NCBI GenBank assembly: GCA_003229995.1
Contig: QIGJ01000235.1
Span: 1-6,619, forward strand
Length of the DNA: 6,619 bases
DNA from: Gammaproteobacteria bacterium
GTDB lineage: Bacteria > Pseudomonadota > Gammaproteobacteria > SZUA-152
Direction of reading: 5' to 3'
A program made the position numbers and the translations under genes. Below are positions 1 to 5,287 of this stretch, piece after piece. The notes beneath the pieces were generated by a model. That model worked only from the letters and a program-made list of their open reading frames with translations. It made no database searches and had not been told where the DNA came from. The stretch's first letter is position 1; each line of letters starts with the position of its first letter.

Positions 1-98
1 ATTTGGATAAAATCAAATGTTCATCCCGTACAACGCAGGACCGATCAGTTGGTTGACACAAAAAATATTTTTATTCCGAAGAAAGAAACGGTCATATT

Positions 99-950
99 TT
101 ACCAGCTATAGGCCAGCCCTGTTCCAGCAAACCTCACTGGGTTTCTACCCTTTTCCAGGGTTTGATTACCCACCCATAAATGCAAGCGCCACTGCTCATC
201 AAGATCGGAGGAAAACCGTAATATGTACACAAAATTGGCTTCATCTGTAACCTGGGAAATACTTTTAAGCCATGAAAAATGCCATAGGAAGCCACGACTA
301 AACCAGGAAACGGCAACACTATTGCGACGATTTTCCAGTCCGGTGGAAAGATTTAATGCGGCCGCTGAAAACTGGCGTTGCCAGCGCGGATTCGATGCTA
401 ACACTTCTATTTTTTTATCATATTGATGGCGGGCAAAACCCAGCGAGAATGACCACGGCCCATCGGTGTAATAATTCACATCAAACGCTATACCTGTGCT
501 CTTTACCTCCTGACAACCCGGTCGTACACAGTCTCTGTCAAAGGTCAGTGTGCGCCATTGTGGCCGCAGGGAAAACTGCCAGTGTTGCAAATTGACATCC
601 ATTATCGCCCGCAGGGTATCCGCTTCCAGAGAGCCTTTTTTACCCCAGGTTTCCAGATCTACGCCGACACTGAAACGTTCCAACGGGTCCGTGCGAAACC
701 CCAGCAAAACGCTGCGACTGGTCACCGGATTATTTGGACGAGTGGAATGATTCCGTGTTATTGATGCCAGCAAGCGAGACTCTTCGACGAAGGCATAATC
801 CAGATCGAGGTAATAATCACCATTGCCCAAAGTGTCATTACCACCTTCAAAAGAGAGTACCGACGGTAGACCATCGGCTTGTACCACTACGGACCCCCCT
901 ACCAAAACCACACCCAAAAGATGCGGAAAAATAAAACACCATCGCTGCAA
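99..950 (-). CDS. Putative outer-membrane beta-barrel protein
   Basis: A 283-residue protein with an N-terminal secretion signal: a hydrophobic stretch at about residues 6-23 ends at VVVQA, so cleavage is likely after residue 25. The rest is built of alternating polar and hydrophobic residues rich in Tyr, Trp and Phe, for example about 46-55, 114-130, 150-176, 211-230 and 253-262. This is the pattern of amphipathic strands in an outer-membrane barrel, and the chain ends in the aromatic residue Trp283, as barrel proteins usually do. Two cysteines five residues apart (C141 and C146) sit in a probable loop and could form a disulfide. I recognise no specific family and assign no substrate. The start is TTG at 950. 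An in-frame stop lies only 15 bases upstream (966-968) and no Shine-Dalgarno is visible. A palindromic repeat element begins 13 bases upstream, so the true 5' end may have been altered by that element. A barrel is likely; the exact function is unknown. Confidence 0.75.
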   Translation of the reverse strand: MQRWCFIFPHLLGVVLVGGSVVVQADGLPSVLSFEGGNDTLGNGDYYLDLDYAFVEESRLLASITRNHSTRPNNPVTSRSVLLGFRTDPLERFSVGVDLETWGKKGSLEADTLRAIMDVNLQHWQFSLRPQWRTLTFDRDCVRPGCQEVKSTGIAFDVNYYTDGPWSFSLGFARHQYDKKIEVLASNPRWQRQFSAAALNLSTGLENRRNSVAVSWFSRGFLWHFSWLKSISQVTDEANFVYILRFSSDLDEQWRLHLWVGNQTLEKGRNPVRFAGTGLAYSW

Positions 951-962
951 AATATAATCGGT

Positions 963-1186
963 CCGTTAAATGTGAATTAAGGGATAAAGAACGTGAAATA
1001 GTCATTCTATACTCATGGCGTTTGAGATTTAGGTGTCAATGTGCATCATATTTATTTCATGGCAAGGTGAAATGACGCGTAATAGTCACTCTATTGCAAG
1101 GACAACAACGCAGCCATGGAGCAAATAGGGCGTGCACACGACCTAAATCTCAATCGCCATGGGTATATTACAGGACATTTTAACGC
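963..1186. repeat. Palindromic MITE-like intergenic element
   Basis: A noncoding element bounded by imperfect terminal inverted repeats: CCGTTAAATGT at 963-973 and ACATTTTAACGC at 1175-1186. Inside it a longer inverted repeat pairs 1008-1036 with 1138-1167, with 27 of about 29 positions matching; the shared core reads CATGGCG.TTGAGATTTAGGT. Within it are two copies of a small hairpin motif, AATAGTCATTCTAT at 997-1010 and AATAGTCACTCTATT at 1081-1095, and a third hairpin pairing ATTTCA (1054-1059) with TGAAAT (1068-1073). No transposase is encoded. It fills almost the whole gap between the DUF3106-like gene and the outer-membrane gene. The structure fits a non-autonomous mobile element or a REP/ERIC-type intergenic palindrome. 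The family is not identified. Confidence 0.7.
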
Positions 1187-1224
1187 AGATTCAGCAACTC
1201 ATTGCAGACTTGCAAACAATACTC

Positions 1225-1809
1225 TCAATGCCGTCGCTGGCGATGCATATCCCGGCGCATTTCCCGTTGCTGTCGGTTAATTTGGCGACGCACTTGCCGA
1301 CGCTCCACTATGGCATGTCGTTGCGCTGGCGACATTTTTTGCCAGCGTTCACGCAAAATCGCACGTCGTGCAGGGGGTAAATTGCGGAAATCACGGAACC
1401 GTTGACGCAACCGCTTGCGCTCGACCGATGGCAACGACATGAAATGTTCAAAACGGTTCCGCACCCGTTGGCGTTTTTCCGGTGGCAATTGCTGCCAACG
1501 GGTAAAACGTTTTTGGGCTCGTGTCCGTTCCCCGGGAGTCAACTGTGCCCAACGTTTTATGCCCTTGCGCAAACGTTGCTGCCGCCCCGGTGGCAGACCT
1601 TCCCAGTTTTTTGCAAACGGGGCCAGCAGGGTTTGTTCTTCAACGTTCAGTGAACGCCAGGCAATGCCTTTGCCATTACCTTTGGCGACAGTACCCTGGT
1701 CCCGGTTTATCGATGGCTCAGCATCACTGGCCTGTGACAGCAGCGGACTGCACACTAACAATAAATAGAAGATCAACCAGCCACTGTATTTCAGTTTTTT
1801 ACTGCGCAT
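1225..1809 (-). CDS. DUF3106-like secreted, arginine-rich repeat protein
   Basis: A 194-residue protein with a hydrophobic signal segment (about residues 10-25, likely cleaved after SQA at 27), so probably periplasmic. Residues 72-158 are a tandem array with an exact 18-residue period: units begin at L72 (LPPG), L90 (LTPG), L108 (LPPE), L126 (LPSV) and L144 (LPPA). Each follows roughly LPPxxRxxLRxRFxxFxx, and a degenerate MSPAQR unit at 159 follows. This is the pattern of DUF3106 proteins. The predicted mature chain has about 36 Arg and 9 Lys against about 15 acidic residues, and its tail (165-194) is nearly all Arg, Gln and His. The chosen ATG has a GAGGAA ribosome-binding site at proper spacing; an upstream in-frame extension to 1986 merely shadows the preceding gene. 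The start overlaps the end of the small acidic gene by 11 bases, so translation is probably coupled. The role is unknown. By position it may sense or buffer something for the sigma system, as CpxP- or Spy-like periplasmic helical proteins do; that analogy is inference. Confidence 0.8.
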   Translation of the reverse strand: MRSKKLKYSGWLIFYLLLVCSPLLSQASDAEPSINRDQGTVAKGNGKGIAWRSLNVEEQTLLAPFAKNWEGLPPGRQQRLRKGIKRWAQLTPGERTRAQKRFTRWQQLPPEKRQRVRNRFEHFMSLPSVERKRLRQRFRDFRNLPPARRAILRERWQKMSPAQRHAIVERRQVRRQINRQQREMRRDMHRQRRH

Positions 1810-2008
1810 CTTGTACTTCCTCAACTTTTGCGGTTTGGGCTTCCGCATCCAACGCATCCAGATTCTGCATAAAATCCAGCGGATCCTGCCATTCGTTTTC
1901 ACTGATTTCCCAGTCGCCGAGAAATTCCAGTAATTCAAGACTGGGGATTTCCTCGGCAACCACAAAGCACGGTGTGAACAGCACACATAAAATAAGTACG
2001 CGGTTCAC
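1799..2008 (-). CDS. Small acidic secreted protein of the sigma operon
   Basis: A 69-residue product (from GTG 2008) with a short signal peptide, MNRVLILC... ending FVVA, and a mature chain of about 51 residues. That chain carries about 16 acidic residues and one lysine, making it extremely acidic. The mature N-terminus reads IPSLELLEFLGDWE and is followed by a DPLDFM segment. I chose GTG 2008 because AGGG lies seven bases upstream and this start falls just after the preceding stop (2013-2015). An ATG at 2032 would add eight residues (MKKKQGEC), overlap the preceding gene by 20 bases, and lack a clear ribosome-binding site; it remains possible. The gene sits between the membrane sigma partner and the DUF3106-like gene and overlaps the latter by 11 bases. 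I know of no function. Its motif resembles the acidic tail of the membrane protein just upstream, which suggests that both bind the same partner. Confidence 0.7.
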   Translation of the reverse strand: MNRVLILCVLFTPCFVVAEEIPSLELLEFLGDWEISENEWQDPLDFMQNLDALDAEAQTAKVEEVQDAQ

Positions 2009-2012
2009 GCAT

Positions 2013-2381
2013 TCACCCTGCTTCTTTTTCATCGTCTAACCATAAATAAAAATCCAAATCCTCATAAAAATCCAGCGATTCAGCATCACCCAGTAGTGCA
2101 AGGTCTTCCAGCGGTGGCAATTGCACAGCCGAGTCATTCTCCGGCGACGTCAACCACAGCGACACGGTTAATACTGCCACAGTGGCTGCGGTGGCCAATC
2201 CACCCACGGGCAACAACCAGGCCGGACGTTTGCCACTGGCGGCCGGTTTGCTCGCCAAAAGCGCTTCGCGACGCACGCGGCGTAAATCCCGCAGCGTGGC
2301 AGTGTCCAGCCCGTCCACCGCCTGATCCAATGTGGACTTCGACATTTTCAGCAAGCGGTCTGTGTCTTCGGGTTCATTCAC
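2013..2381 (-). CDS. Single-pass membrane protein, DUF3619-like, probable sigma partner
   Basis: A 122-residue protein with three parts. Residues 1-53 form a charged, probably cytoplasmic domain with a helical LDQAVDGLDTATLRDLRRVR stretch. Residues about 54-77 form one transmembrane helix (LLPVGGLATAATVAVLTVSL). Residues 78-122 form a strongly acidic tail with 14 Asp/Glu and one Lys. The tail contains PLEDLALLGD (90-99) and DFYEDLDFYLWLD (104-116). The layout (short N-terminal cytosolic domain, one helix, periplasmic tail, gene directly after an ECF sigma gene) fits a membrane anti-sigma or sigma regulator. The N-terminal pattern resembles DUF3619 proteins, which elsewhere sit between a sigma gene and a DUF3106 gene. 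There is no ZAS-type HxxxCxxC zinc motif. The start ATG overlaps the sigma stop (ATGA), so translation is coupled. Anti-sigma activity is inferred from context and topology. Confidence 0.78.
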   Translation of the reverse strand: MNEPEDTDRLLKMSKSTLDQAVDGLDTATLRDLRRVRREALLASKPAASGKRPAWLLPVGGLATAATVAVLTVSLWLTSPENDSAVQLPPLEDLALLGDAESLDFYEDLDFYLWLDDEKEAG

Positions 2382-2950
2382 GTTTCATACTCCTGCCAAT
2401 GATCCTGTAATTGCGTGCGCAACGCTTTCAATGCACGCGAAAAATGGGTTTTCACACTGCCTTCACCACAACCCATAGCCTGCGCCGTGTCACGTACACT
2501 GAGGCCTTCCCATTGGCGCAACAAAAACACCTGCTGTTGGCGCAAAGGCAAACGGTGCAGCGCGGCATCCAACTGTTTGATGGCTTGCTGTTGCTGCAAT
2601 TGCGCACCCGGCTCCGGTTCGGCTGTCGCGAAATGGGCTTCGATGGGGTCTTCTGCTGCCGCCGTTTCGCCCCCCTGATCCTGTTGATTTTTTTGGCCTA
2701 AAAAAAACCGAAACCGATTGCGTACCGCAGTACGCCGATACCAGTCACGAATCACGCTTTGCACAATGCGATGAAATAACGGCCCCCACTGTTCGGCATC
2801 GCGGTCGGCATACCGTTTGGCCAGACGCAACATGGAATCCTGCACGATATCCAGCGCATCCTCGTGGTTGCTGGTGGCGATTATCGCCATACGATACGCC
2901 CGCCGCTCCACGTTTGCGAGGAATTGATCCAATGCTACCGAGTTGTCCAG
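2378..2950 (-). CDS. ECF-like RNA polymerase sigma factor
   Basis: A sigma-70-family factor with only regions 2 and 4, as in the extracytoplasmic-function group. Numbering from codon 2950, region 2 spans about residues 8-75, with DIVQDSM at 34-40 and the region 2.4-like RDWYRR around 68-73. A Gln/Glu/Ala-rich linker runs from about 80 to 125. Region 4 (LPLRQQQVFLLR at 134-145, then the helix-turn-helix LSVRDTAQAMG...GSVKTHFSRAL) completes the protein. It should direct RNA polymerase to a dedicated promoter set, probably including its own operon. The 5' end is uncertain. The frame stays open to 3124 without homology-like sequence. CTG 2950 has AGGAG seven bases upstream; TTG 2932 lacks a ribosome-binding site; ATG 2966 has a good AGGA but is one frame off. 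A one-base frameshift near the start is possible. The stop overlaps the next gene (ATGA), and the operon continues to 1225. Confidence 0.85.
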   Translation of the reverse strand: MDNSVALDQFLANVERRAYRMAIIATSNHEDALDIVQDSMLRLAKRYADRDAEQWGPLFHRIVQSVIRDWYRRTAVRNRFRFFLGQKNQQDQGGETAAAEDPIEAHFATAEPEPGAQLQQQQAIKQLDAALHRLPLRQQQVFLLRQWEGLSVRDTAQAMGCGEGSVKTHFSRALKALRTQLQDHWQEYET

Positions 2951-3024
2951 CGCCTCTCTCCTGCATGGTCTGTGTCCTGTGGTTTTGATTTTGGCCAGCC
3001 ATGAGTCACTTTGTCCAGTGCGCC

Positions 3025-3063
3025 ACAGTGGAAAAATTCCACAACTGTCGTTCCTTAGGAACG
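3025..3063. promoter_or_regulatory. Two dyads upstream of the sigma operon
   Basis: About 75-110 bases upstream of the sigma start lie two short perfect inverted repeats: GTGGAAAAATTCCAC at 3028-3042 (six-base arms, three-base centre, with partial extension to ACAG and CTGT) and CGTTCCTTAGGAACG at 3049-3063. The second overlaps the end of the palindromic element. They could be operator sites for the sigma operon promoter or hairpins in its leader. On the minus strand the second dyad contains GGAAC, like an ECF -35 element, but I see no convincing matching -10, so autoregulation is not shown. Confidence 0.25.
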
Positions 3064-3225
3064 TGCACGAAATAACTTCCCTGTTTTGCATCCCGGCTTC
3101 AGTGCGACTTCGCCCGTTCCTCAATCACAAAAGCTCGAAATAGAACGACTATTCCTGCACTTTTGTTCAATCAGAACGAACGAAGTCGCACTAAATCCAG
3201 GAAGTTATTGCGTGCCCATTCCTTA
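3055..3225. repeat. Palindromic repeat element, two inverted arms
   Basis: A large imperfect palindrome. The left arm (3055-3133) begins TTAGGAACGTGCACGAAATA and continues through ACTTCC, AGTGCGACTTCG, CGTTC and ACAAAAG. The right arm (3160-3225) is its reverse complement: CTTTTGT, then AACGAACGAAGTCGCACT, GGAAGTTATTGCGTG and CCATTCCTTA. The right arm lacks about 14 internal bases that the left arm has. The centre holds AATAGAACGACTATT (3139-3153), a five-base stem with a five-base loop. A third arm of the same family lies at 5288-5357 beside queC. No transposase is encoded. This fits a REP/BIME- or MITE-like intergenic element. It lies upstream of the sigma operon and would form a hairpin of about 170 bases if transcribed. 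Confidence 0.72.
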
Positions 3226-3253
3226 CTATGCAAACGCAGCACCCGCAAATCGG

Positions 3254-3281
3254 TTGACATAAAATAACAAAGATTTATCCT
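3254..3281 (+). promoter_or_regulatory. Possible plus-strand sigma-70 promoter
   Basis: A perfect -35 box TTGACA (3254-3259) is followed after 16 bases by TATCCT (3276-3281), which matches four of six -10 positions. It would start plus-strand transcription near 3288, against all genes in the window and into the terminator and hairpin region. No plus-strand gene follows, so if it is real it makes an antisense or small RNA. Weak evidence. Confidence 0.25.
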
Positions 3282-3320
3282 GTGCCTACCGGGAAGTAAC
3301 AATCCACACATTCTGCGGAC

Positions 3321-3357
3321 AAAAAAAACCGCGCTGCAAACAAGGAAGCAGCGCGGT
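3321..3357 (-). terminator. Strong intrinsic terminator, minus strand
   Basis: A perfect 10-base GC-rich stem, ACCGCGCTGC at 3328-3337 pairing with GCAGCGCGGT at 3348-3357, has a ten-base loop. On the minus strand it is followed directly by eight T residues (the A run at 3321-3328, its last base shared with the stem). This is a textbook rho-independent terminator for minus-strand transcripts. It lies about 250 bases after the stop of the spermidine-synthase-like gene. It therefore ends either a long 3' UTR or a separate small RNA made from 3604-3358, and it insulates the sigma operon from upstream transcription. Confidence 0.88.
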
Positions 3358-3362
3358 AGGTT

Positions 3363-3386
3363 CAAACAAAATAGGGGGTTTGTTTG
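3363..3386. other. Eight-base-pair hairpin next to the terminator
   Basis: CAAACAAA (3363-3370) pairs perfectly with TTTGTTTG (3379-3386) around an eight-base loop ATAGGGGG. It stands five bases from the terminator stem, on its upstream side for minus-strand transcription. It could protect the transcript end or form part of a small RNA. It lacks a U run of its own and is not itself a terminator. Confidence 0.5.
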
Positions 3387-3604
3387 GAAGTGCGTTTAAT
3401 TTATCAAGCCTTGCTTTTCATTGAAAGTGATATTTATTTATATTAAAATCTCATTTTCGAATAAACCATTCTTCTTGTTGCCTCACAGGCAAACACTTTG
3501 ACCTGATACCGAGACCCTGCGACACCATTGGCATCTCGGCCTCTGTTCCAGACTCGGCTCTACCTCCCCCATCCATGGGGTCGTCTGCTAAAAACCAAAG
3601 AAAA

Positions 3605-5191
3605 TCAGCTGATGAGAATATCCCAGTCTGTGGTTTCCAGGATCATGCCACGTACAGTTTCACGCAACCAGCCATCGAAAAAATCAATTGGATTGTAATC
3701 ATCCGTTAACACAATAGCAGGCGTGCCCGGCGGGAATGCAAACTGTTTCCCCAGGTTGGTGGTTACCATGCGCTGCACACTGGCATGTGTTTTAAAATTG
3801 GCGCGGCCTGCCTGCAAGCTACGCACAGAACCCTGATAGGCCATGAGTACAATATTGCCAATACCCGTTTCAGAATTTTGCTGATCAAAGGCCGGAAACA
3901 CGCCCACCTGATCAAATGCTGCGCGCAATGTTTTGATCACCGAAGCCGTCATGTAGGTTTCTTTTTCCAAACTGCCAATCAGGTTTACCGCCAGCACACC
4001 CCCCGGCCGCAGACGATCACGCATCAGGGAAAGTGCTTCGACACTCAGCAAATGAGCAGGGGTTACATCACCATTAAAAACATCTAACACGATATAGTCA
4101 TAATGACGATCTGTGCTATTCAAATAATAGCGTGCATCCTCGATAAACAAATCACCTGTGATCTGAAAATCAAAATAGTCCTGTGCAATATCAACAACAG
4201 CCGGGTTGATATCCACGACATCACAGCTGATACCCTGTTGCTCATACCAGCTGGGAATTGCCCCCAGACCCAGACCAATCACCAAGCAATGCTTGCCTTC
4301 CGGCACCAGCATGTACGACAAAAACTGGATAAAATAATTATATTCATAAATGGACTGATTATCCGCCAGATCAATACCCCCCTGAATCATGCCGTCGATA
4401 ATCATTTCCCGATAGCGCACCTTGCCATAGCTGTAATCCACCACTTTGATGTCGCCGTAATAATTATCCACACGATGCACCAGATCCACCTGGGTACCAT
4501 CGGTCATGGTACGGGATACCGGTGTTTGTGGCTGATAAAGTAAAAAAGGGAAAATCAATACCAGCAGAGCCATCCAGCGCCGCTGGAATGCGACAAAATA
4601 AACCACCGACAGAGTAATTAACAAGCCGCCAGCAAGTGCAAAAATCTGATCCACACTCAAATAAGCAATCAATACAAACCCGGTAAACACCGTGCCCATC
4701 GTACTGCCAAGGGTTGATAAGGCATACAAGCCACCGACCACGCGGCCGATATTTTTCAATTTGGAGGCCGTGAGTTTGACCAGATACGGCGAGACACACC
4801 CCAGCAATAACAAGACCGGCCCAAATAAAATCAATGTGCTGGCGAAAGCGCCACCACGCAGGCCCAGTGGCAGACAGGCCTTGAGTACCGGACTTTTTAA
4901 CAGAGGAATCAACAAGACCAGAAAACCAGCCGTAAAAATAATACCGTACAACACTTCAGGTCGTTGAAAACGATCAGATAACATGCCACCGATGGCATAA
5001 CCGCCGGACAGCGCCAGCAGGGTCACGGTAATCAGCGAGGTCCAGACAAACAGACTGACACCGAAAAACGGCCCGATCACACGCGAGCCCAGCACCTGAA
5101 CCAGCATGACCAGGGCACCGCTGATCACAGCAGTAAAGAGCAAATAAATCAGCAATGATCGATTATGTTCAGCGTGTTGTGTATCAGTCAT
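3605..5191 (-). CDS. Membrane-fused spermidine-synthase-like methyltransferase-fold protein
   Basis: A 528-residue protein in two parts. Residues about 12-220 hold some seven to eight hydrophobic helices (for example 12-34, 46-70, 81-99, 116-138, 150-178, 181-201 and 205-220), in the style of the membrane part of fused MFS/spermidine synthases. Residues about 230-505 form a Rossmann, AdoMet-binding-type spermidine-synthase domain: GLGLGA at 306-311, the acidic loop VVDINP at 325-330, EDAR at 351-354, LDVFNGD at 369-375, RPGGVLAVN at 395-403, and the late TDDYNP at 496-501. The nucleotide loop is GLGLGA, not the GGGDG of true aminopropyltransferases, and the usual catalytic Asp-Ser/Ala-Thr-Asp context is replaced by DVFNGD. 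Spermidine synthesis should therefore not be assumed; the substrate is unknown. The start ATG at 5191 has only a weak ribosome-binding site (CCAG), but no better start precedes the first helix. The gene stands alone between queC and a strong terminator. Confidence 0.85.
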   Translation of the reverse strand: MTDTQHAEHNRSLLIYLLFTAVISGALVMLVQVLGSRVIGPFFGVSLFVWTSLITVTLLALSGGYAIGGMLSDRFQRPEVLYGIIFTAGFLVLLIPLLKSPVLKACLPLGLRGGAFASTLILFGPVLLLLGCVSPYLVKLTASKLKNIGRVVGGLYALSTLGSTMGTVFTGFVLIAYLSVDQIFALAGGLLITLSVVYFVAFQRRWMALLVLIFPFLLYQPQTPVSRTMTDGTQVDLVHRVDNYYGDIKVVDYSYGKVRYREMIIDGMIQGGIDLADNQSIYEYNYFIQFLSYMLVPEGKHCLVIGLGLGAIPSWYEQQGISCDVVDINPAVVDIAQDYFDFQITGDLFIEDARYYLNSTDRHYDYIVLDVFNGDVTPAHLLSVEALSLMRDRLRPGGVLAVNLIGSLEKETYMTASVIKTLRAAFDQVGVFPAFDQQNSETGIGNIVLMAYQGSVRSLQAGRANFKTHASVQRMVTTNLGKQFAFPPGTPAIVLTDDYNPIDFFDGWLRETVRGMILETTDWDILIS

Positions 5192-5262
5192 ATTCTGGCT
5201 GGATTGCTTATTCTGGGATTATTTTTATGGTAGCGGTGATGGTAACAGAGCATGCAGCTTGT

Positions 5263-5279
5263 CGCTAACACCTTTAGCG
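5263..5279. other. Short hairpin after queC
   Basis: CGCTAA (5263-5268) pairs with TTAGCG (5274-5279) around a five-base loop. It lies about 50 bases beyond the queC stop, in the gap before the membrane protein gene. No U run follows on either strand, so it is at most a weak or factor-assisted terminator. The rest of the 5192-5287 gap shows no convincing promoter; an AT-rich patch near 5213-5230 is the best region for one. Confidence 0.3.
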
Positions 5280-5287
5280 GCCGGAAT

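Larger units (their letters stand above)
3321..3600 (-). ncRNA. Candidate structured small RNA or long 3' UTR
   Basis: The minus-strand stretch between the spermidine-synthase-like stop and the terminator carries a series of hairpins. In transcription order they are CCCCAT/ATGGGG (3580-3567, GG in the loop); TCTG/CAGA (3552-3542); CCGAGA/TCTCGG (3539-3509, with inner TGC/GCA pairing); TTGCCT/AGGCAA (3492-3478); CAAACAAA/TTTGTTTG (3386-3363, eight perfect pairs); then the terminator. The first loop presents AUGGAU, similar to CsrA/RsmA-type binding sites, and further GGA triplets follow. A 41-codon frame (3576-3451) is also open. No clear promoter is seen, and I recognise no known RNA family. 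It may equally be processed from the upstream mRNA. Confidence 0.28.

Noticed and set aside
52..80. Plus-strand promoter from TTGACA near 52-57
   Set aside because: No -10 box at 16-18 bases and no plus-strand gene follows; the region is the AT-rich 3' flank of the barrel gene.
963..1186. CRISPR array or integron attC site
   Set aside because: Repeats are inverted and few, with no regular spacing, no cas or integrase gene, and no attC core pair.
1159..1380. Plus-strand frame starting MGILQDILTQIQQLIADLQ, helix-like
   Set aside because: It starts in the palindromic element without a ribosome-binding site and then runs antisense through the DUF3106-like gene. The helix pattern covers only the first 25 codons.
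1810..1986. N-terminal extension of the DUF3106-like gene to 1986
   Set aside because: It would lie in front of a clear signal peptide and overlap the small acidic gene fully; ATG 1809 has a strong ribosome-binding site.
2951..3124. Sigma factor N-terminal extension to 3124
   Set aside because: It reads through the repeat element and upstream dyads, and ECF sigma factors normally begin near the LDQFL segment.
3171..3365. 64-codon minus-strand frame across the terminator
   Set aside because: It spans a strong terminator and a repeat arm, so it cannot be a sensible gene.
3451..3576. 41-codon minus-strand frame (begins MDGGGRAESG, ends QQEEWFIRK)
   Set aside because: No ribosome-binding site, several rare AGA/AGG codons, a start inside a hairpin, and no recognised family. 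Kept only as an alternative reading of the candidate RNA region.
5263..5279. Intrinsic terminator of queC
   Set aside because: The stem is only six pairs and no U run follows on the minus strand.
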